Assembly (NCBI RefSeq): GCF_004005475.1
Contig: NZ_RZTZ01000014.1
Location: 62,001 to 126,000, forward strand
Direction: 5' to 3'
From: Niallia taxi
GTDB lineage: Bacteria > Bacillota > Bacilli > Bacillales > Cytobacillaceae
DNA: 64,000 nucleotides
Shown: piece by piece, positions 47,731 to 54,581 of the stretch
How the letters are laid out: each line of letters begins with the position of its first letter
Position numbering within the stretch: position 1 is the first letter of the stretch
Program-made: the position numbers and the translations under genes
The notes under the pieces: generated by a model
The model's input: the letters and a program-made list of their open reading frames with translations, nothing else
The model's database searches: none
What the model was told of the DNA's origin: nothing

Positions 47731-47812
47731 TGATTAAGTCTTGCTCTTAATAGCGTTTAGCTTGATAAATTCAGGGTAAATTTATACTAACAAAATAATA
47801 AAAGGTGATGCA

Positions 47813-47959
47813 ATGCATGATTTAGAGTACAGGATGTTCATTAACGAGCTGCAGCATCTGAACAGCGAATATTTATACTGTGAAAACCCTAAGATTAAAA
47901 AGATGATACTATCTGATATCCTTCTGTTGCTATCTGTCCTTCCTGCATATTTGCAGTAA
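47813..47959 (+). CDS. Small protein of 48 residues, unknown function
   Basis: A short frame with coding character: an N-terminal MHDLEYRMFINELQHLNSEY and a C-terminal KKMILSDILLLLSVLPAYLQ. AAAGGTGATG lies just before the ATG. It has an amphipathic N-terminal helix and a hydrophobic C-terminus. It lies between lexA and a nucleotidyltransferase gene. I do not recognise it. Confidence 0.5.
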   Translation: MHDLEYRMFINELQHLNSEYLYCENPKIKKMILSDILLLLSVLPAYLQ

Positions 47960-48088
47960 GTTAACAGATCCTCTCGACCATTTCCCACGTACAAATAATA
48001 AAAAAGATGAATCCATTCTAAAGATATTAGGTTTGCCAATAAAAAACAAAAATGGTGTACCTTCGTGTACAGGGGAAAAAATAAAATA

Positions 48089-48140
48089 TTATAGGCGACA
48101 GTCCTTTACTTCAAAAATGTAAATGGATTGTCGCCTATTT
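48089..48140 (-). terminator. Intrinsic terminator after nucleotidyltransferase gene
   Basis: ATAGGCGACAGTCC pairs with the complementary arm ending ...TGTCGCCTAT (with bulge), just beyond the 48148 stop. Confidence 0.75.
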
Positions 48141-48147
48141 CATTGTA

Positions 48148-48921
48148 TTACTGTTTGAAATCATAGAGATTGAGCATTTTTCTAAAGAAGCTATCTAATG
48201 CAAGCGTGATTTCTCTCTCATTAGATATACTAATAGACATGCCCTGACCAATACTCTGAAGCTGCACTAATTCAGCATCTATATATTTTCTGAGATTATT
48301 TAATTCAAGCTCTTGATTCTTCCTGCTCATTTTTTCCTTTATCAAAAGGTTTACTTCTATAAGTAGTTCTGCAGGAATATCAGCATCTTCTAGCAGCAGT
48401 TGGATATCATTTGGCGGCATTTGGTTCCACTGGTGAATCCAGTTGCACGCAAGAATGGATTTCAAGGTGTAATAATAAATTTTGGGATTTTTTTGTTTAC
48501 GATCATATGCTAGCCAATTTTTTTTCGCGAGCTGCAAATGATGATAAAACGCAGTTTTAGCATTAAAAGAAGATTTATATAATTGCAGTAGCTCTTGAGC
48601 AAAATCCGGCACTTCCTGATAAACAATCTTTGACTGCAGCCACTCTGATATTGAAATATTTGATTTCCGTAAAAGCCTTAAAGCCTTGGCAAGCTCCCAG
48701 CCGCTAATATCAAGCTTGTCTTCCTGCAATTCTATTGTGTCTTTCTTCTGATCGAGTGACAAATACCAATCCTTTTCATGCATATAGATGAATCGGACAT
48801 CATAATCACTATTAGGAGTCGATACACCTTGTGAACGGCTGCCGGCTTCTATTGCATATAGAATTTTAACAGTGTGGCTGCGTTCAATCTCCTCTAGTTT
48901 AGATATAATCACATCGTTCAT
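48148..48921 (-). CDS. YcgL-like nucleotidyltransferase domain protein
   Basis: A 257-residue protein with the minimal nucleotidyltransferase signature AGSRSQG (26-32) followed by NSDYDVRFIY, where the two aspartates bind metal. The rest is helical. It fits the YcgL/COG3541 group of predicted nucleotidyltransferases with no proven substrate. I chose the ATG at 48921, which overlaps the stop of the upstream ybaK-like gene (ATGA), with AAAGGATGG before it. The longest frame opens at 48954. The overlap implies translational coupling. Confidence 0.8.
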   Translation of the reverse strand: MNDVIISKLEEIERSHTVKILYAIEAGSRSQGVSTPNSDYDVRFIYMHEKDWYLSLDQKKDTIELQEDKLDISGWELAKALRLLRKSNISISEWLQSKIVYQEVPDFAQELLQLYKSSFNAKTAFYHHLQLAKKNWLAYDRKQKNPKIYYYTLKSILACNWIHQWNQMPPNDIQLLLEDADIPAELLIEVNLLIKEKMSRKNQELELNNLRKYIDAELVQLQSIGQGMSISISNEREITLALDSFFRKMLNLYDFKQ

Positions 48922-49394
48922 ATGTCTTGCCATCCTTTGCAGACATCCACCCACGCTTTTCCGTTTCCATATTCATATAATTCCTCACATGTAAGCTCTA
49001 TTGCTGAATTGCTGCTGCCGCATGCAGGGAAAACAGTTACAAATCGCTTTAATGATTCATCAAGATAAACGTTCATCTCTGTCGTCAATCCAAATGGGCA
49101 AACCCCGCCAACCATATGGCCGGTTTTCGCATATACTTCCTCTGCTGAAAGCATGCGCGGCTTTTCTTCAAATATCGTTTTAAATTTCTTATTATCTATT
49201 TTAGCGTCTCCTGCCGTGACAATCAGAACTCCTTCCTCACCCTTGCGGAATGACAATGTTTTTGCGATTCTTGCAGGTTCCACCTGTAAAGTTTCCGCTG
49301 CCTCGAGGACCGTCGCACTTGATGTTGCAAATCCCATGATGTCTTTTTCCTTTTCCCATTTGGCAAAGTGTGTAACGACATTTTCTAATGACAT
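48918..49394 (-). CDS. YbaK/EbsC family aminoacyl-tRNA deacylase
   Basis: A 158-residue member of the YbaK/prolyl-tRNA-editing fold, which hydrolyses wrongly charged tRNAs such as Cys-tRNA(Pro). Characteristic segments are AKTLSFRKGEEGVLIVTAGD with a KIDNKKFK helix and the GGVCPFGL loop. GGAGG precedes the ATG at 49394; the frame opens at 49418. The substrate is inferred from the family only; it could edit other mischarged tRNAs. Confidence 0.88.
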   Translation of the reverse strand: MSLENVVTHFAKWEKEKDIMGFATSSATVLEAAETLQVEPARIAKTLSFRKGEEGVLIVTAGDAKIDNKKFKTIFEEKPRMLSAEEVYAKTGHMVGGVCPFGLTTEMNVYLDESLKRFVTVFPACGSSNSAIELTCEELYEYGNGKAWVDVCKGWQDI

Positions 49395-49651
49395 ATTAAG
49401 CCTCCAAAATATTTTCATTTATCAATAAATTCAAATATACCATCCTCTCCCCCTTTTTTTCAAACAACAAACTTATATAATAAAAAAAGGCGCAGCATAC
49501 TTCAGCTCCGGCCTTTGCCTATTTCTTTATAATTTTATGTATTATAGATATTGCTGTTGGCTCATAAAAGCAGTGGAGTTCAAATCTGTCTATATTGGGT
49601 TGATTATACCAGTTTTGCGTAAAATCTCCAGGCTGACGAAGATACTAAAGA

Positions 49652-49927
49652 CTAAAATTTCGCCGGACAAATTCTTTCACCCTTTAACTCTCCTGACAAG
49701 TTTGCACTAGCCCTTTGATAAAAATTCCTCTTTGTCGTTGCCTCAGATGCATGTGGTTGGAAGACCATTTCAGGAATTGTGCGCAAACCTTTGAAACCAG
49801 AGCAATTAGATCTTATTCTGTTGTTTCTAACATTGACATCCCTTGTTTCCCTTCTCCTTCTGCTTATGAACAATGCAGTCTCTCCAACAAATCCAAATTT
49901 GCTGATGTTGCTTTTTACCACCGCCAA
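49652..49927 (-). CDS. Doubtful basic ORF, possible remnant
   Basis: A 91-codon frame starting at TTG 49927 with TAGGAGGTG before it. The product is very basic (SRRRRETRDVNVRNNRIRSN) and ends GELKGERICPAKF. Composition looks atypical and frames on the other strand are equally open, so it may be a shadow or a dispersed noncoding sequence. I list it only because of its strong ribosome-binding-site match. Confidence 0.25.
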   Translation of the reverse strand: MAVVKSNISKFGFVGETALFISRRRRETRDVNVRNNRIRSNCSGFKGLRTIPEMVFQPHASEATTKRNFYQRASANLSGELKGERICPAKF

Positions 49928-49991
49928 GGCACACCTCCTATATTTTGTCCCATTACAGCCAAGTGCGATTCTTTGGACGATTTTAGTATCC

Positions 49992-50123
49992 TTACAATCC
50001 AAGAACCTCCTTAAAGTCTTTAAAGCCAATAACATAGCTAAGAATGATGATTGATCCCATAAACATAATAAAAAAAGCTCCCTGTAAATAAGTCATCATT
50101 TGCTTTCGTTTCTCTTTTTTCAT
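49992..50123 (-). CDS. Small single-pass membrane protein, unknown
   Basis: A 43-residue peptide with a basic N-terminus (KKEKRKQMMTYLQ) and one hydrophobic helix (GAFFIMFMGSIIILSYVIGF). AGGAGTGAG lies before the ATG. It looks like many uncharacterised small membrane proteins of Bacillus. The next possible gene on this strand is the doubtful basic ORF. Confidence 0.55.
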   Translation of the reverse strand: MKKEKRKQMMTYLQGAFFIMFMGSIIILSYVIGFKDFKEVLGL

Positions 50124-50347
50124 TTTCTCACTCCTCTTTTTTTGCATATCTTTTCCAATTGTATTTTTTTCTATGCGACTAATCTAAATTCTTCAAGATA
50201 TTAATAATTTATGGAAAGAGAGCAATAATAATAAAATCTCAAAGAAAGTAGCTGTTGTAGCGCTTTATCAAGCTAAATTCTGGCTTTCATTTACTATAAA
50301 CGATAATGAGCATCTGACTTACTAAACTATACGAATGGTGAGTGAAC

Positions 50348-50929
50348 ATGATATTCCTTATTCAAGGTATGGCGTCATCTTCAGAAATTATGGAAGCGAA
50401 AAAGCATCTCGTCGAACTGACTATCAATCATTGGCTTTATTATGATTTATTTTCCATACAGTGGTGGATTCTTGTCGGTGCAACCATAATCCCTTATTTC
50501 ATTTGGTGGAGACTAGTTAATATAAAGAGGTTTTACGAAATTTTTTCATATGGGCTACTTTGCGGCTGTTTTTCAATTGTTTTGGACATTATCGGCACAG
50601 AAATGCTGCTGTGGAGCTACCCTGATAAGCTTCTACCATGGATTCCTCCATTAATTCCTGCCGATCTGGTCATGATTCCAATTACCGCCATGCTCGTATA
50701 TCAATATACAAATAAGTGGAAGACCTTTCTTATTGGTACAATCCTTTGGGCGGCATTGTTTTCTTATATTTTTGAACCGTTATTTGTGGAATGGAATATG
50801 TTTATGCTTGGTGACAATTGGAAGCATTCTTATTCCTTTATTGGCTTCATTCTACTAGGCATTGTATTAAGAGCGATATTTAAAGGAATAAAGCTTGGAC
50901 TAATGCACAGCTTAAAGGACTCCACATAG
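50348..50929 (+). CDS. CBO0543-like multi-pass membrane protein
   Basis: A 193-residue protein with about five membrane helices (WWILVGATIIPYFIWWRLV; LLCGCFSIVLDIIGTEMLLW; LVMIPITAMLVYQYT; FLIGTILWAALFSYIFEPLF; FIGFILLGIVLRAIF). The WSYP and EPLF-x-EW motifs fit the CBO0543 family of unknown function. A GTG lies two codons upstream, but GGTGAG sits before the ATG at 50348. Confidence 0.7.
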   Translation: MIFLIQGMASSSEIMEAKKHLVELTINHWLYYDLFSIQWWILVGATIIPYFIWWRLVNIKRFYEIFSYGLLCGCFSIVLDIIGTEMLLWSYPDKLLPWIPPLIPADLVMIPITAMLVYQYTNKWKTFLIGTILWAALFSYIFEPLFVEWNMFMLGDNWKHSYSFIGFILLGIVLRAIFKGIKLGLMHSLKDST

Positions 50930-50983
50930 TTAAGTGCATATATTCACTTTTTCCGTGGCATCTTAAGTGGGAGGTGATAACTC

Positions 50984-51151
50984 TTGGAAAACAATAATCA
51001 AAATCAAAATCAAAAAGAAGAACTAACGAAGAAACTGGCAGCACAGCAGGCAGCATTAGGTGTAGATTTGGATGAACAAGAAATCAACGGATTATGGGGC
51101 ATGCTGGAAACGCAGGAAGAGGATGACTTGCACCAAAAAGAGAATAAATAA
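50984..51151 (+). CDS. Small Gln/Glu-rich protein, unknown
   Basis: A 55-residue soluble peptide beginning MENNNQNQNQKEELTKKLAA and ending in an acidic tail. It has a good GGGAGGTGAT before TTG 50984 and a terminator after it, so it is probably real. No family recognised. It follows the CBO0543-like gene by 54 bp and may share its transcript. Confidence 0.6.
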   Translation: MENNNQNQNQKEELTKKLAAQQAALGVDLDEQEINGLWGMLETQEEDDLHQKENK

Positions 51152-51159
51152 TAGTAATA

Positions 51160-51210
51160 CAAAAGAAACAGGAGTTCTTGTCATTGACATAGGAACTCTT
51201 GTTTTTTTCT
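51160..51210 (+). terminator. Intrinsic terminator
   Basis: AACAGGAGTTCT pairs with GGAACTCTTGTT (two G.T pairs), followed by a long T run. Confidence 0.75.
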
Positions 51211-51315
51211 ATCTCTTTTCTTTCGCATTTAGAAGGGTTTATACTAAGTTATAAAGAATAGTAAGAGGGAGACGTTTTTTCTAAGAATTAAAATGAATAG
51301 GAGCATATGTATTAC

Positions 51316-51954
51316 ATGTCTAAATTAAAACTTTACTTTGTCCGTCATGGAGAAACTCAATACAATATTGAAAAAAGAATGCAGGGATTTTGTGATTCAC
51401 CTCTCACAGATAGAGGGATACAGCAAGCAAAAGCAGTTGGTGCAGGTCTTGCTTCCATCGATTTCGAAGCGGTTTATGCGAGTGAAAGTCAAAGGGTCCA
51501 GGATACTGCTAAATTCGCACTAGGTGAAAAAGCACTGCCAATTAAAACAGATGCTCGATTAAAGGAAATGAATTTTGGTATATTGGAATCATTGTTACAA
51601 GAAGAAATCATCTCAGAGCATGGAAATATATTAGAAAAAATCTTTTCCATGTCTGATATTAATTTTAAAGTTCCAAAAGGAGAGTCTTTCACCGATTTAT
51701 TAACAAGAACAAAGGCAGCTGTAGATGAAATAATCGCTACACATAAAGAGAACGGCGGAAACATACTGATTTTTTCGCATGGTGTCACAATCGGTTACTT
51801 GATCATGTCCCTTGCAAAAATGGAAACTTTTCCACATCATGATAATTGCTGTGTTTCCGTTATTTCCTATGAAAATGGTGAAATAACAGTTGAAATGGCT
51901 GCAGATCCCTCTTTCCGGGACAAAGGGATGGAATTGCTTTCATCTGCCAAATAA
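51316..51954 (+). CDS. Histidine phosphatase family protein (PhoE/GpmB-like)
   Basis: A 212-residue phosphatase of the phosphoglycerate-mutase branch. The catalytic RHGE (10-13, His11) begins the domain, followed by DSPLTDRGIQQA, the ERLRE-type KEMNFG segment and the second His in IFSHGVTIGY. The frame opens at an ATG at 51307, too close to AGGAG; I placed the start at 51316. It stands alone. Substrate undefined; a broad phosphomonoesterase is as likely as a mutase. Confidence 0.87.
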   Translation: MSKLKLYFVRHGETQYNIEKRMQGFCDSPLTDRGIQQAKAVGAGLASIDFEAVYASESQRVQDTAKFALGEKALPIKTDARLKEMNFGILESLLQEEIISEHGNILEKIFSMSDINFKVPKGESFTDLLTRTKAAVDEIIATHKENGGNILIFSHGVTIGYLIMSLAKMETFPHHDNCCVSVISYENGEITVEMAADPSFRDKGMELLSSAK

Positions 51955-51961
51955 CTACTTT

Positions 51962-51987
51962 TTGGCCAGCATTTGTTTGCTGGCCTA
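51962..51987. terminator. Short hairpin between convergent genes
   Basis: GGCCAGCA pairs with TGCTGGCC around six bases. T runs are poor, so it may be a weak terminator for either gene. Confidence 0.45.
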
Positions 51988-52611
51988 TTCGAGGTTTTCT
52001 AATTGTTGTTTTAGTAGTTCTGCTACTTTCTTAAAATAAGCCTCCTCATGCGGAACAAAGTTGTTTTTACCAGCTTTACTTTCTTCGTCGTTGATTACTT
52101 TACCGTCTCGCCAAGGATAAATGACCAATTCATCCCTTTCTGCCATACAAAATGGATAAAAGGCCATAAACTCTGTGACAACGATGTCAGATACTTCCTC
52201 TTCCTGCAAATGAAAAGAAATATCATCATTCACTATATACAAATAAACATGGCTAAACTCATTGTCTACCAACTTATTTGTATGGATAATGTTCTTCACC
52301 GTTCCAAGCTTATACAGCTTGTCCCTCTCAATCGAAGGAAGCCCCAATTCCTCCTGCAGCTCTCTTACCCCGTCTGTGGATGTTTCTGTTGCCAATAAAT
52401 GGCCTGCTGCAGTTATATCAAGGAGAGCGGGATAATCCCTTTTGCTTTTGCTTCGTTTTTGTAGAAATACATAATGCTTGCCGCTCATTTTTGTCATTAA
52501 CCAGAAATGAACTGTTTCATGCCAAAGGCCTTCTACATGAATTTTTGTTCTCGGTGCCTTTCCAATAGGATTAAATTGTTCATCAAATACTTTTAACAGT
52601 TCATCTTCCAT
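51985..52611 (-). CDS. NUDIX hydrolase (IPP-isomerase-like)
   Basis: A 208-residue protein with a NUDIX domain. The NUDIX box runs from Gly70 to Gly90 (GHLLATETSTDGVRELQEEL and the next Gly), which holds the metal-binding RELQEE core. The N-terminal DEQFNPIGKAPRTKIHVEGL and the early HETVHFWL strand follow the IDI/YfcD-type subgroup that acts on diphosphate substrates. It is convergent with the phosphatase gene. True substrate unknown. Confidence 0.85.
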   Translation of the reverse strand: MEDELLKVFDEQFNPIGKAPRTKIHVEGLWHETVHFWLMTKMSGKHYVFLQKRSKSKRDYPALLDITAAGHLLATETSTDGVRELQEELGLPSIERDKLYKLGTVKNIIHTNKLVDNEFSHVYLYIVNDDISFHLQEEEVSDIVVTEFMAFYPFCMAERDELVIYPWRDGKVINDEESKAGKNNFVPHEEAYFKKVAELLKQQLENLE

Positions 52612-52713
52612 TACAAACTCTTCCCATCTTCATGCTTTTTGCATCTATTATATCATTGATTTCCATTTATTTACTAGATAGAATATAAGTAGTAAATAAC
52701 TAGGAGGTCTTCT

Positions 52714-53255
52714 ATGAAAAAAACTGGAAACAAGAAATGTATTCTGTACTGAAATGCATTGTTTTTGCCTTTATTCTTGTTTTTATATGCAGAAATTTCC
52801 TGTTTTCCCCGAGTGTTGTCCATGGTAATAGCATGTCTCCCACTTTTGAGGATGGCAACAAAATCATTCTCAGCAAAATTGCCGATATTCAGCGCTTTGA
52901 CATGATTGTCTTTCATGCACCAGACAGCGATAATAATTACATAAAAAGAGTGATTGGACTTCCAGGTGATACAATTTCTGTTACGGATGACATTTTGTAT
53001 GTGAATGGCAAAGCCTACAAAGAGCCTTATTTAACAGAAAACAAAAAAGAAGCTTCTACCTCTAAGCTCACTGGCGACTTTACGCTTTGGGAGCGTACAG
53101 GTAAGACAACTGTTCCTAAGGACAGCTTGTTTGTTTTGGGTGATAACCGATTATACAGTAAAGACAGCAGAATATTTGGTTTTATAAACAAAAACTCTGT
53201 TATCGGCAAAGTTGTTTTACGCATTTATCCACTTCATGAAATTGGACTCCCATAA
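52714..53255 (+). CDS. Type I signal peptidase with N-terminal frameshift
   Basis: The protein is a type I signal peptidase that removes signal peptides at the outer membrane face. A membrane helix (ALFAFILVFICR-like) is followed by the nucleophile Ser32 (GNSMSPTF) and Lys70 (YIKRVIGLPGD), numbered from the ATG at 52737, and by GDNR-YSKDSR. The ribosome binding site AGGAGG and ATG at 52714 lead into a frame that stops early. Adding one A to the seven-A run at 52717-52723 would give MKKNWKQEMYSVLKC, in phase with the enzyme. The frame is otherwise intact, and translation from the ATG at 52737 is still possible with a weak GGAA site. Confidence 0.75.
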
Positions 53256-53256
53256 A

Positions 53257-53288
53257 TAAAGGGAAGAGGTTCGCCCTTCCCTTTTTAC
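53257..53288. terminator. Bidirectional terminator between signal peptidase and XDH genes
   Basis: AAAGGGAAG pairs with CTTCCCTTT around a short loop with T runs, between convergent genes. Confidence 0.8.
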
Positions 53289-53755
53289 GTATTCCATTTC
53301 CCCATTGCTTCAAGTACGGCATGCTCAATTTCTTCATAGCTCGTGCACCTGCAAATATTGGAGGACAGCCATTCACGAATCATTTCTTTATCTGCGTTTG
53401 GAATCTTTGTTAATGCATGTGCATTGATAATAAACCCTGGCGTACAGTAGCCGCATTGGAAGGCAAACTGCTCGATAAAGGCTTTTTGTATCGGTGCTTC
53501 CAACAAGCCTTCAACTGTAACAACTTCCTTATCAATAGCCTCGACTGCAAGCATTAAGCATGATTTCATCGGCTCATTGTCTACAAGGACCGTACACGCA
53601 CCACAATCTCCGTTTAAACACCCTGGCTTACTGCCTGTTAAATGCAAATCTTCCCGTAAAACCATCAGCAAGATTTTGTTCGGGATAACAGCCACTTGTT
53701 TCTCTTCCCCATTTACGAACAGCTTTATCAGCGTTTTTTTTGCTGGTATATGCAT
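53285..53755 (-). CDS. Xanthine dehydrogenase-type [2Fe-2S] subunit
   Basis: A 156-residue iron-sulfur subunit of a molybdenum hydroxylase. The plant-ferredoxin-type cluster ligands are in GCLNGDCGACTVLV plus the later KSC. The second cluster ligands are in CGYCTPGF and ICRCTSY. Both clusters are therefore complete. It is the third gene of an operon with the FAD and molybdopterin subunits, and follows the FAD gene by one base. B. subtilis PucE is the likely equivalent. Electrons pass from molybdenum through its clusters to FAD. Confidence 0.9.
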   Translation of the reverse strand: MHIPAKKTLIKLFVNGEEKQVAVIPNKILLMVLREDLHLTGSKPGCLNGDCGACTVLVDNEPMKSCLMLAVEAIDKEVVTVEGLLEAPIQKAFIEQFAFQCGYCTPGFIINAHALTKIPNADKEMIREWLSSNICRCTSYEEIEHAVLEAMGKWNT

Positions 53756-53756
53756 G

Positions 53757-54581
53757 CTACACCCTCTCCAAACTCACTAAAATTTCCTCGAGCAAATTCC
53801 TTAAGACAAATAGGCGGTACTCCTTTGAACCTTCCACGTCATCAAGGATTTCACCAGGCACTGCAGCAATCGCCCTGTTTAGCTTTTCCTCGTCACTTAC
53901 ACCTGTTTCATTTAACACAGCCTCCATTTGTTTGGAGCGGAATGGGAAGGTGCATAATCCGCTAAAGGCTAACCGAATATGATTGTCTATTTTTAAAGCT
54001 GCAGCTGTTATAAGTGGATAGCCTGTATCCCATTGCTGTCTTTTCTTTCGGGCTATATATGGAGCATGCAAATATTTTTCCTCAATGAATGCCTGGACAA
54101 ATATCTCTCCATCCTCCAAAAGCATTTTTTCATTAAACTTCGAGGTTAGAAGATTCATGTTGATGTCCTTTCCTCTTGCTGTGACAATGAGGCTGTCTGA
54201 TAGAAGGAGCGGAAGGACAGCTTCCCTGTAAAAGATATTTCCGCATATATTTCCGCCGAGCGTAATCTTGTTTCGTGCTGTCCTGTCAGCCACCTCTTTT
54301 GCCACCTCTGTTAACAGGGGAAACTGATTTTTTGTCTGAATCTCTGTTAGCGTGACTGCAGCACCAATCGCAAAATAGCCTTCAACCATATCATGAATTC
54401 TGACTGCATCGATAGCCTTTATATCAATAGCAGTGTCTAAGCTGATTTCCTGGAGACGAAACAAGGTTATGATTTCTGTCCCTCCACCAAAATACAGCGG
54501 CTTTCCTCCTTCAACCTGCTTTGTTCTAAAAAGCTCTGTCGCCTCAAGCAAACGAGTTGGTTTATAATAATCATAAATCAT
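53757..54581 (-). CDS. Xanthine dehydrogenase-type FAD subunit
   Basis: A 274-residue FAD-binding subunit of a molybdenum hydroxylase. The nucleotide-binding segment PLYFGGGTEIITLF and the TLGGNICGN loop are typical of the family (CoxM/PucC type). The start overlaps the end of the large-subunit gene by 11 bp and its stop is directly before the iron-sulfur gene, so all three are co-translated. It would pass electrons from the [2Fe-2S] subunit to NAD+ or another acceptor. Confidence 0.9.
   Translation of the reverse strand: MIYDYYKPTRLLEATELFRTKQVEGGKPLYFGGGTEIITLFRLQEISLDTAIDIKAIDAVRIHDMVEGYFAIGAAVTLTEIQTKNQFPLLTEVAKEVADRTARNKITLGGNICGNIFYREAVLPLLLSDSLIVTARGKDINMNLLTSKFNEKMLLEDGEIFVQAFIEEKYLHAPYIARKKRQQWDTGYPLITAAALKIDNHIRLAFSGLCTFPFRSKQMEAVLNETGVSDEEKLNRAIAAVPGEILDDVEGSKEYRLFVLRNLLEEILVSLERV

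Noticed and set aside
47782..48039. Minus-strand 85-codon frame after lexA
   Set aside because: It is opposite the better supported 48-residue gene and has no ribosome binding site.
49715..50054. Two plus-strand frames opposite the 49652-50123 minus-strand ORFs
   Set aside because: No ribosome binding sites; the small membrane gene on the minus strand has one.
52674..52916. Minus-strand frame opposite the signal peptidase start
   Set aside because: No ribosome binding site; it is a shadow of the signal peptidase.
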